From contig NZ_NSBT01000020.1 in NCBI RefSeq assembly GCF_002285435.1, positions 1 through 64,000 of the forward strand: 64,000 nucleotides of DNA, given 5' to 3'. Numbering within the stretch: position 1 is the stretch's first letter; each line of letters begins with the position of its first letter. The translations under genes were made by a program, and so were the position numbers. Source of the stretch: Actibacterium ureilyticum. Lineage in GTDB: Bacteria > Pseudomonadota > Alphaproteobacteria > Rhodobacterales > Rhodobacteraceae. Below, piece after piece: positions 42,979-51,707 of this stretch. The notes under the pieces are model-generated. The model saw nothing but the letters and a program-made list of their open reading frames with translations. It was not told where the DNA came from and searched no databases.

Positions 42979-44120
42979 CACTCGTTGGAAACTGGTCCTA
43001 TCCGACCGCGATCAAGTTCGGCGCCGGGCGCATTGCCGAACTGGCCCAGGCCTGTGCGCAGGCGGGGATTTCCAAGCCGCTGCTGATCACCGACCGGGGG
43101 CTGGCACCGTTGCCGGTGACGGAAACCGCGCTGGCGGTGATCGACGGCGCCGGGCTGGGGCGGGCGATCTTTTGCGATGTCGATCCGAACCCGACCGAGA
43201 TCAACCTGGAAGCCGGGATCGCCGCCTACAAGGCTGGCGGGCATGACGGGGTGATCGCCTTTGGCGGGGGCTCGGGTCTGGATCTGGCGAAGATGGTGGC
43301 CTTTATGGTCGGACAGACGCGGCCGGTCTGGGATTTCGAGGATATCGGCGATTGGTGGACCCGTGCCGATGCCGATGCCATCGCCCCCATCGTGGCGGTG
43401 CCGACCACCGCCGGAACCGGGTCCGAGGTCGGTCGCGCCGCCGTTCTGACCAATTCGGTCACGCAGGAAAAGAAGATCATCTTTCATCCCAAGGTGCTGC
43501 CTGCGGTGGTGATCTGTGACCCGGACCTGACCGTGGGCATGCCGCCCGCGATCACGGCAGGCACGGGGCTGGATGCCTTTGCCCATTGCGTCGAGGCGTT
43601 TTCCAGCCCGTTCTATCACCCGATGAGCCAGGGCATCGCGCTGGAAGGGATGCGGCTGGTGATCGACTATTTGCCGCGCGCTTATGCCGATGGGTCGGAT
43701 ATCGAGGCGCGGGCCCAGATGATGTCGGCCGCGTTGATGGGCGCGACCGCGTTCCAGAAGGGGCTGGGCGCGATCCACTCGCTGAGCCACCCCATCGGCG
43801 CGATCCATCACACCCATCACGGCACGACGAACGCGGTTTGCATGCCCGCGGTGCTGAAGCTGAACGCCCCGGCGATCCGCGACCGGTTCGACCGCGCAGC
43901 GGGTTATCTGGGGATTTCGGGCGGGTTCGACGGGTTCTGCGATTTCGTCGGCGGGTTCAACGATGGGCTGGGCATCCCGAAACGGCTGAGCGGGCTGGGT
44001 GTGACCGACCCCGATATCGACAAGCTGGTCGCAGGCGCGCTGAAGGATCCCAGCTGCGGCGGCAACCCGGTCGAGCTGACGGCCGAGAATCTGCGCGCGC
44101 TGTACGAAGCCGTTTTGTAA
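42975..44120 (+). CDS. Iron-containing alcohol dehydrogenase
   Basis: 381-aa group III (Fe-dependent) alcohol dehydrogenase. Cofactor loop is FGGGSGLDLAKM; metal ligands are in TAGTGSEV-type region, AGTGLDAFAHCVEAF, GAIHSLSHPIGAIHHTHHG and NAVCMPAVL. Oxidises a primary alcohol with NAD+ in the cytoplasm. Its ATG overlaps the ALDH stop (ATGA). A GC-rich hairpin follows. Last gene of the operon. Confidence 0.93.
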   Translation: MTLVGNWSYPTAIKFGAGRIAELAQACAQAGISKPLLITDRGLAPLPVTETALAVIDGAGLGRAIFCDVDPNPTEINLEAGIAAYKAGGHDGVIAFGGGSGLDLAKMVAFMVGQTRPVWDFEDIGDWWTRADADAIAPIVAVPTTAGTGSEVGRAAVLTNSVTQEKKIIFHPKVLPAVVICDPDLTVGMPPAITAGTGLDAFAHCVEAFSSPFYHPMSQGIALEGMRLVIDYLPRAYADGSDIEARAQMMSAALMGATAFQKGLGAIHSLSHPIGAIHHTHHGTTNAVCMPAVLKLNAPAIRDRFDRAAGYLGISGGFDGFCDFVGGFNDGLGIPKRLSGLGVTDPDIDKLVAGALKDPSCGGNPVELTAENLRALYEAVL

Positions 44121-44126
44121 GCCTTC

Positions 44127-44148
44127 GCCCCGGCCGCCTGGCCGGGGC
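44127..44148 (+). terminator. Terminator-like hairpin after the alcohol dehydrogenase
   Basis: Perfect 9-bp stem GCCCCGGCC / GGCCGGGGC with a GCCT loop, seven bases after the stop codon. No U-tract, so efficiency is doubtful. A second inverted repeat CCACCGC / GCGGTGG spans 44158-44185. Confidence 0.5.
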
Positions 44149-44229
44149 CACCACCCGCCACCGCCGCGTCAATTCGTAGCGGTGGCGCGATTGGGCGGAT
44201 AAATCAGTACCAGACAAAAATTGTCGGAT

Positions 44230-44244
44230 TGACTTAACCGATCA
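44230..44244. promoter_or_regulatory. TGA-N9-TCA iron box upstream of hemP
   Basis: The sequence TGACTTAACCGATCA fits TGA-N9-TCA, the 'iron-Rhodo-box' consensus bound by RirA-type regulators in Rhodobacterales. It overlaps a TTGACT -35-like element (44229-44234) and precedes hemP by 140 bases. A TATAT at 44256-44260 may be part of the -10. Basis: published consensus; no binding data. Confidence 0.55.
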
Positions 44245-44383
44245 ATTCACTCAACTATATCCGAAAGTAGCCACCGAATCCCGGGCAAGCCACGACCCAG
44301 ACCTGCAAAGGGCGTGGGCAGAAGACCTGCGTCCGGAGTCACGTGGCGGATCGAACGATCCAAACGGGATGAAGGAGCGGACC

Positions 44384-44551
44384 ATGATGTTGAGCAACGA
44401 GACCTCGGTCGGGATCAGATGCGGCGAGGGCCTGCCGGTGCATGACGCCACCGCGCTGACCGAAGGCGGCGATCTGGCGCGGATCCGGCTTCAGGATCAG
44501 CTGTACACCCTGCGGATCACCCGCGCGGGCAAGCTGATCCTGACGAAGTGA
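44384..44551 (+). CDS. hemP: Hemin uptake protein HemP
   Basis: 55-aa cytoplasmic small protein, usually first gene of iron/heme operons and involved in activating heme receptor genes in related bacteria. The C-terminal signature QLYTLRITRAGKLILTK is characteristic of HemP. GAAGGAG (44371-44377) is six bases before ATG 44384; the upstream ATG 44369 is too early for this. It sits directly behind the iron box, so iron repression is expected. Confidence 0.85.
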   Translation: MMLSNETSVGIRCGEGLPVHDATALTEGGDLARIRLQDQLYTLRITRAGKLILTK

Positions 44552-44628
44552 GCCCGGCCCAGACATATCGCGCCCGCACGCGGGACCGCGACACCGACAC
44601 ACCATCACGCAAAAGGAAGAACGACGCG

Positions 44629-45900
44629 ATGAAATACCGGACCCTTGCCACGAGTGCTGTGGCCTTTTGTCTCGGCACCGCAGCCATGGCCCAGGACGAT
44701 GTCAGCAAGGCGGCGGTCCTTGAGACCTATGCCGATATTGCCGCGGCGAAATACGAAGACAGCCTGATCACCGCGCAGCGCCTGCAGGCGGCGGTCGACG
44801 CGCTGGTTGCAACCCCGTCGGCCCAGGCGCTGGCGGCGGCGAAATCGGCCTGGCTGGCGGCGCGCGTGCCCTATCAGCAGACCGAGGTGTACCGGTTCGG
44901 CAACGCCATCGTCGACGATTGGGAAGGCAAGGTGAACGCCTGGCCGCTGGACGAGGGGCTGATTGATTACGTCGATGCCAGCTATGGCGGGGCGACCGAT
45001 GAAAACGCGGCGGCGGTTCTGAACGTGATCGCGCACCCGACCTTTACCCTGTCAGGCGCCGAGGTCGACGCGACCGAGATCACGCCCGCCCTTCTGGAAG
45101 AGACCCTGCAAGAGGCCGACGGGGTCGAGGCGAATGTCGCGACCGGCTATCACGCCATCGAATTCCTGCTGTGGGGTCAGGACCTGAACGGTCACGGCGC
45201 CGGGGCCGGCAGCCGGTCCTGGACCGATTATGCCCAGGGCGAGGCTTGCACCGGGGGCAATTGCGACCGGCGCGGCGCCTATCTGAAGGCGGCGGCCGAT
45301 CTGCTGGTGTCGGATCTGGGATTCATGACCGCCCAATGGCAGGACGGCGGCGATGCGCGTGCCGAGGTGATGGCCGACGAGAACGCGGGTATCGTGGCGA
45401 TCCTGACCGGCATGGGCTCTTTGTCCTATGGCGAGCAGGCGGGCGAACGGATGCGCCTGGGCCTGATGCTGAACGACCCCGAGGAAGAGCATGACTGTTT
45501 CTCGGACAACACCCATAACAGCCATTACTATGACGGGCTGGGCATCCAGAACGTGTATCTGGGCGAATATGTCCGGGTCGACGGGTCGCTGGTTTCGGGG
45601 CCGTCGCTGTCGGATCTGGTCGCGGCCAAAGACGCCGCGCTGGACGCCGAGATGACCGGCAAGCTGTCCACCACCATGATGGCGCTGGGCCGGATCAAGA
45701 CCGCGGCCGAAGCCGGGTTCAGCTATGACATGATGCTGGAACGCGGCAATGCCGGTGGCGAGGCGCTGGTCATGGGCGGTGTGAACGGGCTGATCGATCA
45801 GACCCGCAGCATCGAACGTGTGGTGTCCGCACTGGGCGTCGATGCCATCGCCTTCGAAGGGTCCGACAGCCTGGATAATCCCGACGCCGTCTTCCAGTAA
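44629..45900 (+). CDS. Imelysin-family iron-regulated periplasmic protein
   Basis: 423-aa secreted protein of the imelysin (ICMP) family linked to iron uptake. Signal peptide is clear (KYRTLATSAVAFCLGTAAMA). The family motif GxHxxE is present in TGYHAIEFLLWGQDL, and DDCFSDNTHNSHYYDG-like region EEHDCFSDNTHNSHYYDG is a second conserved block. AAAAGGAAG precedes ATG 44629. First structural gene after hemP. Confidence 0.9.
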   Translation: MKYRTLATSAVAFCLGTAAMAQDDVSKAAVLETYADIAAAKYEDSLITAQRLQAAVDALVATPSAQALAAAKSAWLAARVPYQQTEVYRFGNAIVDDWEGKVNAWPLDEGLIDYVDASYGGATDENAAAVLNVIAHPTFTLSGAEVDATEITPALLEETLQEADGVEANVATGYHAIEFLLWGQDLNGHGAGAGSRSWTDYAQGEACTGGNCDRRGAYLKAAADLLVSDLGFMTAQWQDGGDARAEVMADENAGIVAILTGMGSLSYGEQAGERMRLGLMLNDPEEEHDCFSDNTHNSHYYDGLGIQNVYLGEYVRVDGSLVSGPSLSDLVAAKDAALDAEMTGKLSTTMMALGRIKTAAEAGFSYDMMLERGNAGGEALVMGGVNGLIDQTRSIERVVSALGVDAIAFEGSDSLDNPDAVFQ

Positions 45901-45920
45901 ACAACCAAGGGTTCGCTGCC

Positions 45921-46172
45921 ATGATCGTCTGTCACTGTCAGAATATCACCGATCAGGATATCCATTCCGCTATTGACTGGATGCGGGCAGCGGACCCTGA
46001 TACCCTTATCACGCCCGGTAAGATCTATCGGGCGTTGGGAAAAACCGCCGATTGCGGCGGTTGTGTGCCGCTGTTTCTTGGAACCATGCGTCAGAACCCC
46101 AGCCTCGAAGTGCCCATGCACCTCCGCAATCTGCGCGGAGCTACACAGGAAAACAGAAATGCAAGGCGATAG
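45921..46172 (+). CDS. bfd: Bacterioferritin-associated ferredoxin Bfd
   Basis: 83-aa [2Fe-2S] protein that hands electrons to bacterioferritin to release stored iron. Cys4 and Cys6 (VCHCQNI) plus Cys45 and Cys48 (ADCGGCVP) form the cluster ligands. Twenty bases after the imelysin gene; overlaps bfr by 14 bases. Confidence 0.92.
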   Translation: MIVCHCQNITDQDIHSAIDWMRAADPDTLITPGKIYRALGKTADCGGCVPLFLGTMRQNPSLEVPMHLRNLRGATQENRNARR

Positions 46173-46644
46173 CAAAGTCATCGATTACCTCAACCGGGCG
46201 TTGCGCAGTGAACTGACCGCGATCAGCCAGTACTGGCTGCACTTCAAGCTTCAGGAAGACTGGGGCCTGGGCCACATGGCCAAGAAAAGCCGCGAGGAAA
46301 GCATCGAAGAGATGAACCACGCGGACAAGCTGATGGAACGGATCATCTTCCTGGAAGGCCATCCCAACCTGCAGAAGCTGGACCCGCTGCGGATCGGCCA
46401 GACCCCGCGCGAAACGCTGGAGTGCGATTTGGCCGCAGAGCAGGAAGCGCGCGCCTTGTATAAAGAGGCACGGGAATACTGTAACGAGGTCGGTGACCAC
46501 GTCACGAAGGATCTGTTCGACGAGCTTCTGACCGACGAAGAAGGCCATATCGACTTCCTCGAGACACAACTTGATTTGCACGATCGTGTGGGTGCAGAGA
46601 ACTATGCGCAGCTTAACGCTTCGAAAATGGACGAGGCCGAGTAA
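46159..46644 (+). CDS. bfr: Bacterioferritin
   Basis: 161-aa iron-storage cage subunit. Ferroxidase ligands visible in [29 protein letters not shown] (EMNH motif with the axial heme methionine of Bfr, residue 52-type) and [12 protein letters not shown]. Starts in the bfd tail and overlaps the next gene by 41 bases, an unusually long overlap. Co-expression with Bfd makes a matched store-and-release pair. Confidence 0.94.
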   Translation: MQGDSKVIDYLNRALRSELTAISQYWLHFKLQEDWGLGHMAKKSREESIEEMNHADKLMERIIFLEGHPNLQKLDPLRIGQTPRETLECDLAAEQEARALYKEAREYCNEVGDHVTKDLFDELLTDEEGHIDFLETQLDLHDRVGAENYAQLNASKMDEAE

Positions 46645-48145
46645 CCTCGGACTGCTGGCCCTGGTGGCCGGAACCACGGCGATCGCTGCGCCTCTGGAAG
46701 AACCACATCTGAACATCGTGCCACGCACAGACGCGGAAGCCGCCCGTATCGCGGCGGTGACCGCCCTGGCCGACAGTTTCGATGCGCCGCAGAAATTCGA
46801 AGAGATGTCTGCTGGCGCGGCGACGGTGCGGGTCACACCGGATGCCAACGCGTTTTCGCAGCCATCGGGCAACATCACCTTTCAGGACGAGCTGGACTTC
46901 AAGGTCGGCAACGGGCTGTTCCGCAAGCTGTGGGTGTCGTCGCCGTCATCCACGCTGGCCTCGGACGGGCTGGGGCCGCTTTACAATGCGCGGTCCTGTC
47001 AGCGCTGCCACATCAAGGACGGCCGCGGCCACCCGCCCGAAAGCGCCGATGACAACGCGATTTCGATGTTCATGCGGGTGTCGATCCCCGGCGGTCCCGA
47101 CGATGGCATTGCCGAGATCGAGGGGTATCTGGCAACGCTGCCCGACCCGACCTATGGCAAGCAGCTGCAGGATTTCAGCCTGGCCGGTCATCCGGCGGAA
47201 TACCGGCTTCAGATCGATTATGACGAGGTCGCGGTGCCGCTGTCGGGCGGGCAGGTCGCGCATCTGCGCGCGCCCACCTATACCGCCGCCGATCTGGGCT
47301 ATGGCCCGCTGCATCCCGATGCGATGCTCAGCCCCCGGATCGCGCCGCAGATGATCGGGCTGGGCCTGCTCGAGGCGGTACCGGCCGCCGATATCCTGGC
47401 GCTGGCCGATCCCGACGATGCCGATGGCGACGGGATTTCGGGCCGTCCCAACGTGGTCTGGTCGGTCGAATTCGATCAGCCGATGCTGGGCCGGTTCGGT
47501 CTGAAGGCCGGATCGCCCACGGTGCGCCACCAATCGGCGGGCGCGTTTTCCGGGGATATCGGGATCTCGAACCCCTATTTCCCGAATGGCTGGGGCGAGT
47601 GCACCGCGTCCGAAGCCGCCTGCCGCGCCGCGCCGCATGGCGATGGCGATGACCGCACGTTCGAGATCGACGCCGAAGGGCTGGATCTGGTGACCTTCTA
47701 CAGCCGCAACCTGGGCGTACCGGCCCGCCGCGACGTGGACGACGCGCAGGTTCTGCACGGCAAAGAGGTGTTCTATACCACCGGCTGCACATCCTGCCAC
47801 AATCCGAAATTCGTGACCCACCGGCTGAACGACCAGCCAGAGCAGAGCTTTCAGCTGATCTGGCCCTATACCGACATGCTGCTGCATGACATGGGGCCCG
47901 GGCTGGCCGACAACCGCCCCGAGGCGCGCGCGACCGGCACCGAATGGCGCACCCCGCCGCTGTGGGGGATCGGCTTGACGGAACAGGTTTCGGGCCACAC
48001 CTATTTCCTGCATGACGGGCGGGCGCGCTCGATCCTCGAAGCGATCCTGTGGCATGGCGGCGAGGCCCAGCCGCATCGCGACGCGGTGGTCGAAATGCCG
48101 CCCGAAGACCGCAACGCGCTGCTGCGTTTTCTGGAGAGCTTGTAA
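46604..48145 (+). CDS. Di-heme c-type oxidoreductase (DHOR, COG3488)
   Basis: 513-aa exported protein. Signal-like start ([14 protein letters not shown]) then two heme-c sites, CQRCH (Cys132) and CTSCH (Cys395). The region [20 protein letters not shown]-like ([13 protein letters not shown]) and [12 protein letters not shown] match the 'thiol oxidoreductase' DHOR family that recurs with imelysins. Its ATG is inside bfr. Probably a periplasmic ferric reductase or redox partner for iron uptake; not proven. Confidence 0.85.
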   Translation: MRSLTLRKWTRPSNLGLLALVAGTTAIAAPLEEPHLNIVPRTDAEAARIAAVTALADSFDAPQKFEEMSAGAATVRVTPDANAFSQPSGNITFQDELDFKVGNGLFRKLWVSSPSSTLASDGLGPLYNARSCQRCHIKDGRGHPPESADDNAISMFMRVSIPGGPDDGIAEIEGYLATLPDPTYGKQLQDFSLAGHPAEYRLQIDYDEVAVPLSGGQVAHLRAPTYTAADLGYGPLHPDAMLSPRIAPQMIGLGLLEAVPAADILALADPDDADGDGISGRPNVVWSVEFDQPMLGRFGLKAGSPTVRHQSAGAFSGDIGISNPYFPNGWGECTASEAACRAAPHGDGDDRTFEIDAEGLDLVTFYSRNLGVPARRDVDDAQVLHGKEVFYTTGCTSCHNPKFVTHRLNDQPEQSFQLIWPYTDMLLHDMGPGLADNRPEARATGTEWRTPPLWGIGLTEQVSGHTYFLHDGRARSILEAILWHGGEAQPHRDAVVEMPPEDRNALLRFLESL

Positions 48146-48146
48146 G

Positions 48147-49139
48147 ATGCGATTTCTGATCATGGCCCTGACACTGATCTGGGCATCGGCGGCGGGTGCG
48201 CAGATGCCCGACGCGACCCGGATCGTCACCGGGCATGTGCTGCCGCATTACCGCGCGCTGGCGGAACAGTCGCGCGCGTTGGCCGATGCGGCGCAAGCCG
48301 ATTGCGCCCCGCAGAACCCGGCGCTGCGCGATGCCTATGGCGCGGCTTTCGATGCCTGGATCGGGGTCAGCCATCTGCGCTTTGGCCCGTCCGAGGCCGG
48401 CGACCGCGCCTTTGCGCTGGCCTTCTGGCCGGATTCGCGCGGCTCCACGCCCAAGGCGCTGGGCAAGCTGATCGGCGATCACGACCCCATCGTCGACACG
48501 CCCGCCGGGTTCAAGACCGTGTCGATCGCGGCGCGCGGGTTCTATGCGCTGGAATTCCTGCTGTATGACCCACAGTTCAATGCCGGTGACGATCCGGTCT
48601 ATCTGTGCAGCCTGATCCAGGCTGTGACCGCCGATATCGCCGCCAACACGGCCGCGATCCTGCAGGATTGGGAGGGCGGCTATGGCGCGCTGATGACCGC
48701 GCCCGGCAATGACACCTATCGCTCCCAGACCGAGGTCGCACAGCAATTCTTCACCGCGCTGTCGACGGCGCTGGAATTCACCGCCGATACGCGGCTGGGC
48801 CGACCGATGGGCACGTTCGACCGCCCCCGCCCGAACCGGGCCGAGGCACGCCGGTCGGGCCGCTCGCAGCGTCACGTGATCCTGTCGCTTCAGGCCACAC
48901 GCGAACTGGCCGCGCTGCTGTCGGACAACGACCAGGTGCTGGACGCCGCTTTCGACCGCGCGCTTGTCATGGCACAGGATCTGGACGATCCGGTTCTGGC
49001 CGGTGTGGCCGACCCACAGGGCCGGTTGCGGGTCGAGGTCTTGCAACAGACGATCGATCATATCCGCGAGATTCTGTCGACCGATCTGGGGCCGCGGCTG
49101 GGATTTGCCGCCGGTTTCAATTCGCTGGACGGCGACTGA
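48147..49139 (+). CDS. Second imelysin-family protein
   Basis: 330-aa exported protein (signal RFLIMALTLIWASAAGA). Imelysin-like helices with ARGFYALEFLLYD in the position of the GxHxxE motif, where the histidine is replaced by tyrosine (G-F-Y-A-L-E). Other conserved blocks: AFDAWIGVSHLRFGP and LEFTADTRLGRPMGTFD. Lies one base after DHOR and overlaps the DUF1513 gene by one base. The missing histidine suggests a changed metal site. Confidence 0.85.
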   Translation: MRFLIMALTLIWASAAGAQMPDATRIVTGHVLPHYRALAEQSRALADAAQADCAPQNPALRDAYGAAFDAWIGVSHLRFGPSEAGDRAFALAFWPDSRGSTPKALGKLIGDHDPIVDTPAGFKTVSIAARGFYALEFLLYDPQFNAGDDPVYLCSLIQAVTADIAANTAAILQDWEGGYGALMTAPGNDTYRSQTEVAQQFFTALSTALEFTADTRLGRPMGTFDRPRPNRAEARRSGRSQRHVILSLQATRELAALLSDNDQVLDAAFDRALVMAQDLDDPVLAGVADPQGRLRVEVLQQTIDHIREILSTDLGPRLGFAAGFNSLDGD

Positions 49140-50215
49140 TGGCGGATCGACGTTCCTTTCTGGCCGGTATCGTCGCCGCGGGTCTGTGCCCCCGCACCAC
49201 ATGGGCCGAGGCCGGCAGCCCGGCCTTTCTGTCGGCGGGTCTGAAACCCTCGGGCGCCTATGTGCTGTGTGGTCTCAGCGCGCGGGGGCGGGTTCTGTTC
49301 GAACTTCCGCTGCCCGCCCGTGGCCACGCCGCCGCTGCCCATCCCGACCGGGCCGAGGCGGTGGCTTTTGCCCGCCGTCCGGGCACCTTTGCGCTGGTGA
49401 TCGACTGCGTCACAGGCCAGCAAAAGGCGACGCTGACCGCGCCGGATGGCCGTCATTTCTATGGCCATGGGGCGTTTTCGGCCGATGGCGCGCTGCTTTA
49501 CACCGCCGAGAATGATTTCGAGGCCGCGCAAGGCGTCATCGGCATCTGGGACGCGCGCGGCGGCTATCGCCGTCTGGGCGAATTCGCATCGGGCGGCGTG
49601 GGCCCGCATGATATCAAGCTGATGCCGGATGGCGAAACGCTGGTCGTGGCCAATGGCGGGATTGAAACCCATCCCGACAGCGGGCGCACAAAGCTGAACA
49701 TCCCCACGATGCGCCCCAGCCTGGCGTTTCTGGGCGTCGATGGCGGCCTGCGCCAGGCGATCACGCTGGAGCCAGAGCTGCACAAGAATTCGATCCGGCA
49801 TCTGGCGGTGGCCCCTGACGGCACGGTGGCCTTTGCTATGCAGTGGCAGGGGGATCTGGGTGCGCATCCGCCGCTGTTGGGGCTGTGCCGGCGGGACAGG
49901 ACCGTCGCGTTGCTGCGCGCCGGGGACGATGCGCACACCCGCATGGCGGGCTATGCGGGCAGCGTGGCGATCTCGGGCGACGGGGCGCAGGTTGCGATCA
50001 CCTCGCCGCGCGGGGGGCTTTGCCAGATCTTCGACCTGCGGGCTGAAACGCCGCTGGGCACGGTCGAGATCGAGGATGTCTGCGGACTGGCCCCCAATGG
50101 TGCGGGGTTCGAGCTGACCAGTGGAATCGGTCAGGTGGCGGGCTTTGCCGCAGGCCGCGAAACGCCACAGGAAACCCACGCGATTCGCTGGGACAACCAC
50201 CTGATTCTGATCTGA
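49139..50215 (+). CDS. DUF1513 exported beta-propeller protein
   Basis: 358-aa protein with a twin-arginine-like N-terminus (ADRRSFLAGIVAAGLCP) and beta-propeller repeats: FYGHGAFSADGALLYTAEN, GPHDIKLMPDGETLVVANGG, NSIRHLAVAPDGTVAFAMQ, MAGYAGSVAISGDG. DUF1513 proteins are usual last members of imelysin/DHOR clusters; function unknown. The stop and start overlap with the second imelysin gene (TGATG). Confidence 0.85.
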   Translation: MADRRSFLAGIVAAGLCPRTTWAEAGSPAFLSAGLKPSGAYVLCGLSARGRVLFELPLPARGHAAAAHPDRAEAVAFARRPGTFALVIDCVTGQQKATLTAPDGRHFYGHGAFSADGALLYTAENDFEAAQGVIGIWDARGGYRRLGEFASGGVGPHDIKLMPDGETLVVANGGIETHPDSGRTKLNIPTMRPSLAFLGVDGGLRQAITLEPELHKNSIRHLAVAPDGTVAFAMQWQGDLGAHPPLLGLCRRDRTVALLRAGDDAHTRMAGYAGSVAISGDGAQVAITSPRGGLCQIFDLRAETPLGTVEIEDVCGLAPNGAGFELTSGIGQVAGFAAGRETPQETHAIRWDNHLILI

Positions 50216-50454
50216 ACGGCCGCCTTTTTACGGCTTTCGCGCCCCCGGATTGACACGCTCTGGTTGTGCATCGTTTTTCCCCAGGGATGTGCTGAAATCA
50301 TGGGTTTGGGCCATTTTCACGGGCCTGTGAAGCCGTCATGACACCGCCGTCAGCGGTCCCGGCCATGCGCTGAAATTCGCCGAAAGTTGACCGAAACCCG
50401 TTCTGGGCGTACCCTATCGGTATTGTTTTGAAGAAATTTTCGGGGGTTTGGGGG

Positions 50455-51672
50455 ATGTTGCGTTCCTCGATTACGAGTCTCGTATTGTTCGCGCTGCTGT
50501 TCATCGCACCGGCACGCGCCCAGACAGAACGGCCCGAAGACGCGCTGGATCCCGAAGACTTCACCACCGACACCTTCCTGTCACAACAACTGGAGCTTGA
50601 ACCGGACGCCGAGCAGTCCGAGATGGACGCCGCGCAAGAGGCCCTGCGCGAGGTGACCGCCCGTATTCGCGAGTTGGAAGAGGAAGAATGGCAGATACTG
50701 GCGCGCATGCAGCAGGCGCTGGATCTGGGCCGTGAAGAGCGCAACGCGCTTTACGAACAAAGCGAAGCAACACGGGTCGAGCTGAACCGGCTTCTGGGCG
50801 AGGTCGGGATGTTGCAGGAAAAGCTGATGCTGGGCACCGAAGAGCTGGTGGCACTGGAACAGTCGGCGCAGGCGTTGACGGACCAGATCGACGGCCTGAC
50901 CACCCAGCGCGATGCGTTGCAGGCCCAGGTCGCGCAGGCCGAACAGGTCCTGGCCGAAAGCGATGACGACAGGGGCGCGCTCGAGGCCCGCAATGCCGAA
51001 CTGGCCGCTGCGCTGACCGCGGCAGAGGCGCTGAACGCCGATCATCAGGTCACGCGCGACAGTGTCGTGGCGGCGCAATCCGATCTGGCGCGGCTGCAAC
51101 AGCAGGTCGATGATCTGACCCAGCAGCGCGCCGCCTTGCAGGCCGAGGCCGAACGCGACACTGCCGCCCGCGCGGAGGTCGAGCAGACCGCGCAGACCCA
51201 ACTGGCCGGGTTGCAGGACAGCATCGCCGCCGCGCAGGCCGAGGCGCGCGATATCCTGACCGCCGCCCGGGCCGAGGCCGAGGCGCTTGTCGCCCAGGCC
51301 CGCGCCGATGCGGACGCGATAGAGGCCCGGCGCATCGCCGCGGCGGACGAGCTTGACGCGCTGGAGGCCGAGCTGATGCGCCTGTCGAATGCGGTCGAGG
51401 TGAAATACGACACCTTGGATGCCGACCCGCCTGCGCCCGCAGCAGCCGTGGCCCCGCGCCCCCGGGCCGATCGCCCGCCGCCCTCGCCCGCCAGCGTGGC
51501 GCGCGCGGTGAATGCGGCGCCGGGTTTGCAGGCGGCGACCGGGGCGCAGATCGGCAGGCTGCAGCAATTGCTGGCCGACAACCAATGCGCCGCCGATGCC
51601 TTGCAGACCGTCTTTGGACAAATCAATCGCCAGACCCTTGTGTCCTTGATCCGCAGCCTTGGCGCGTGCTGA
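50455..51672 (+). CDS. Exported coiled-coil protein, function unknown
   Basis: 405-aa protein: signal peptide (SLVLFALLFIAPARAQ), then a long coiled coil from about residue 55 to 320 (heptads such as ALREVTARIRELEEEEWQI, LQAQVAQAEQVLAE, ARAEAEALVAQARADADA), then a proline-rich hinge (PPAPAAAVAPRPRADRPPP) and a small globular end (GAQIGRLQQLLADNQ) with two cysteines (NQCAADAL and the final AC). Envelope organisation or a scaffold is likely; no family recognised. GGGG precedes ATG 50455. Confidence 0.75.
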   Translation: MLRSSITSLVLFALLFIAPARAQTERPEDALDPEDFTTDTFLSQQLELEPDAEQSEMDAAQEALREVTARIRELEEEEWQILARMQQALDLGREERNALYEQSEATRVELNRLLGEVGMLQEKLMLGTEELVALEQSAQALTDQIDGLTTQRDALQAQVAQAEQVLAESDDDRGALEARNAELAAALTAAEALNADHQVTRDSVVAAQSDLARLQQQVDDLTQQRAALQAEAERDTAARAEVEQTAQTQLAGLQDSIAAAQAEARDILTAARAEAEALVAQARADADAIEARRIAAADELDALEAELMRLSNAVEVKYDTLDADPPAPAAAVAPRPRADRPPPSPASVARAVNAAPGLQAATGAQIGRLQQLLADNQCAADALQTVFGQINRQTLVSLIRSLGAC

Positions 51673-51707
51673 TCGATGCGCGGGGCCAAGCATGGAGCCC
51701 TTGAACG

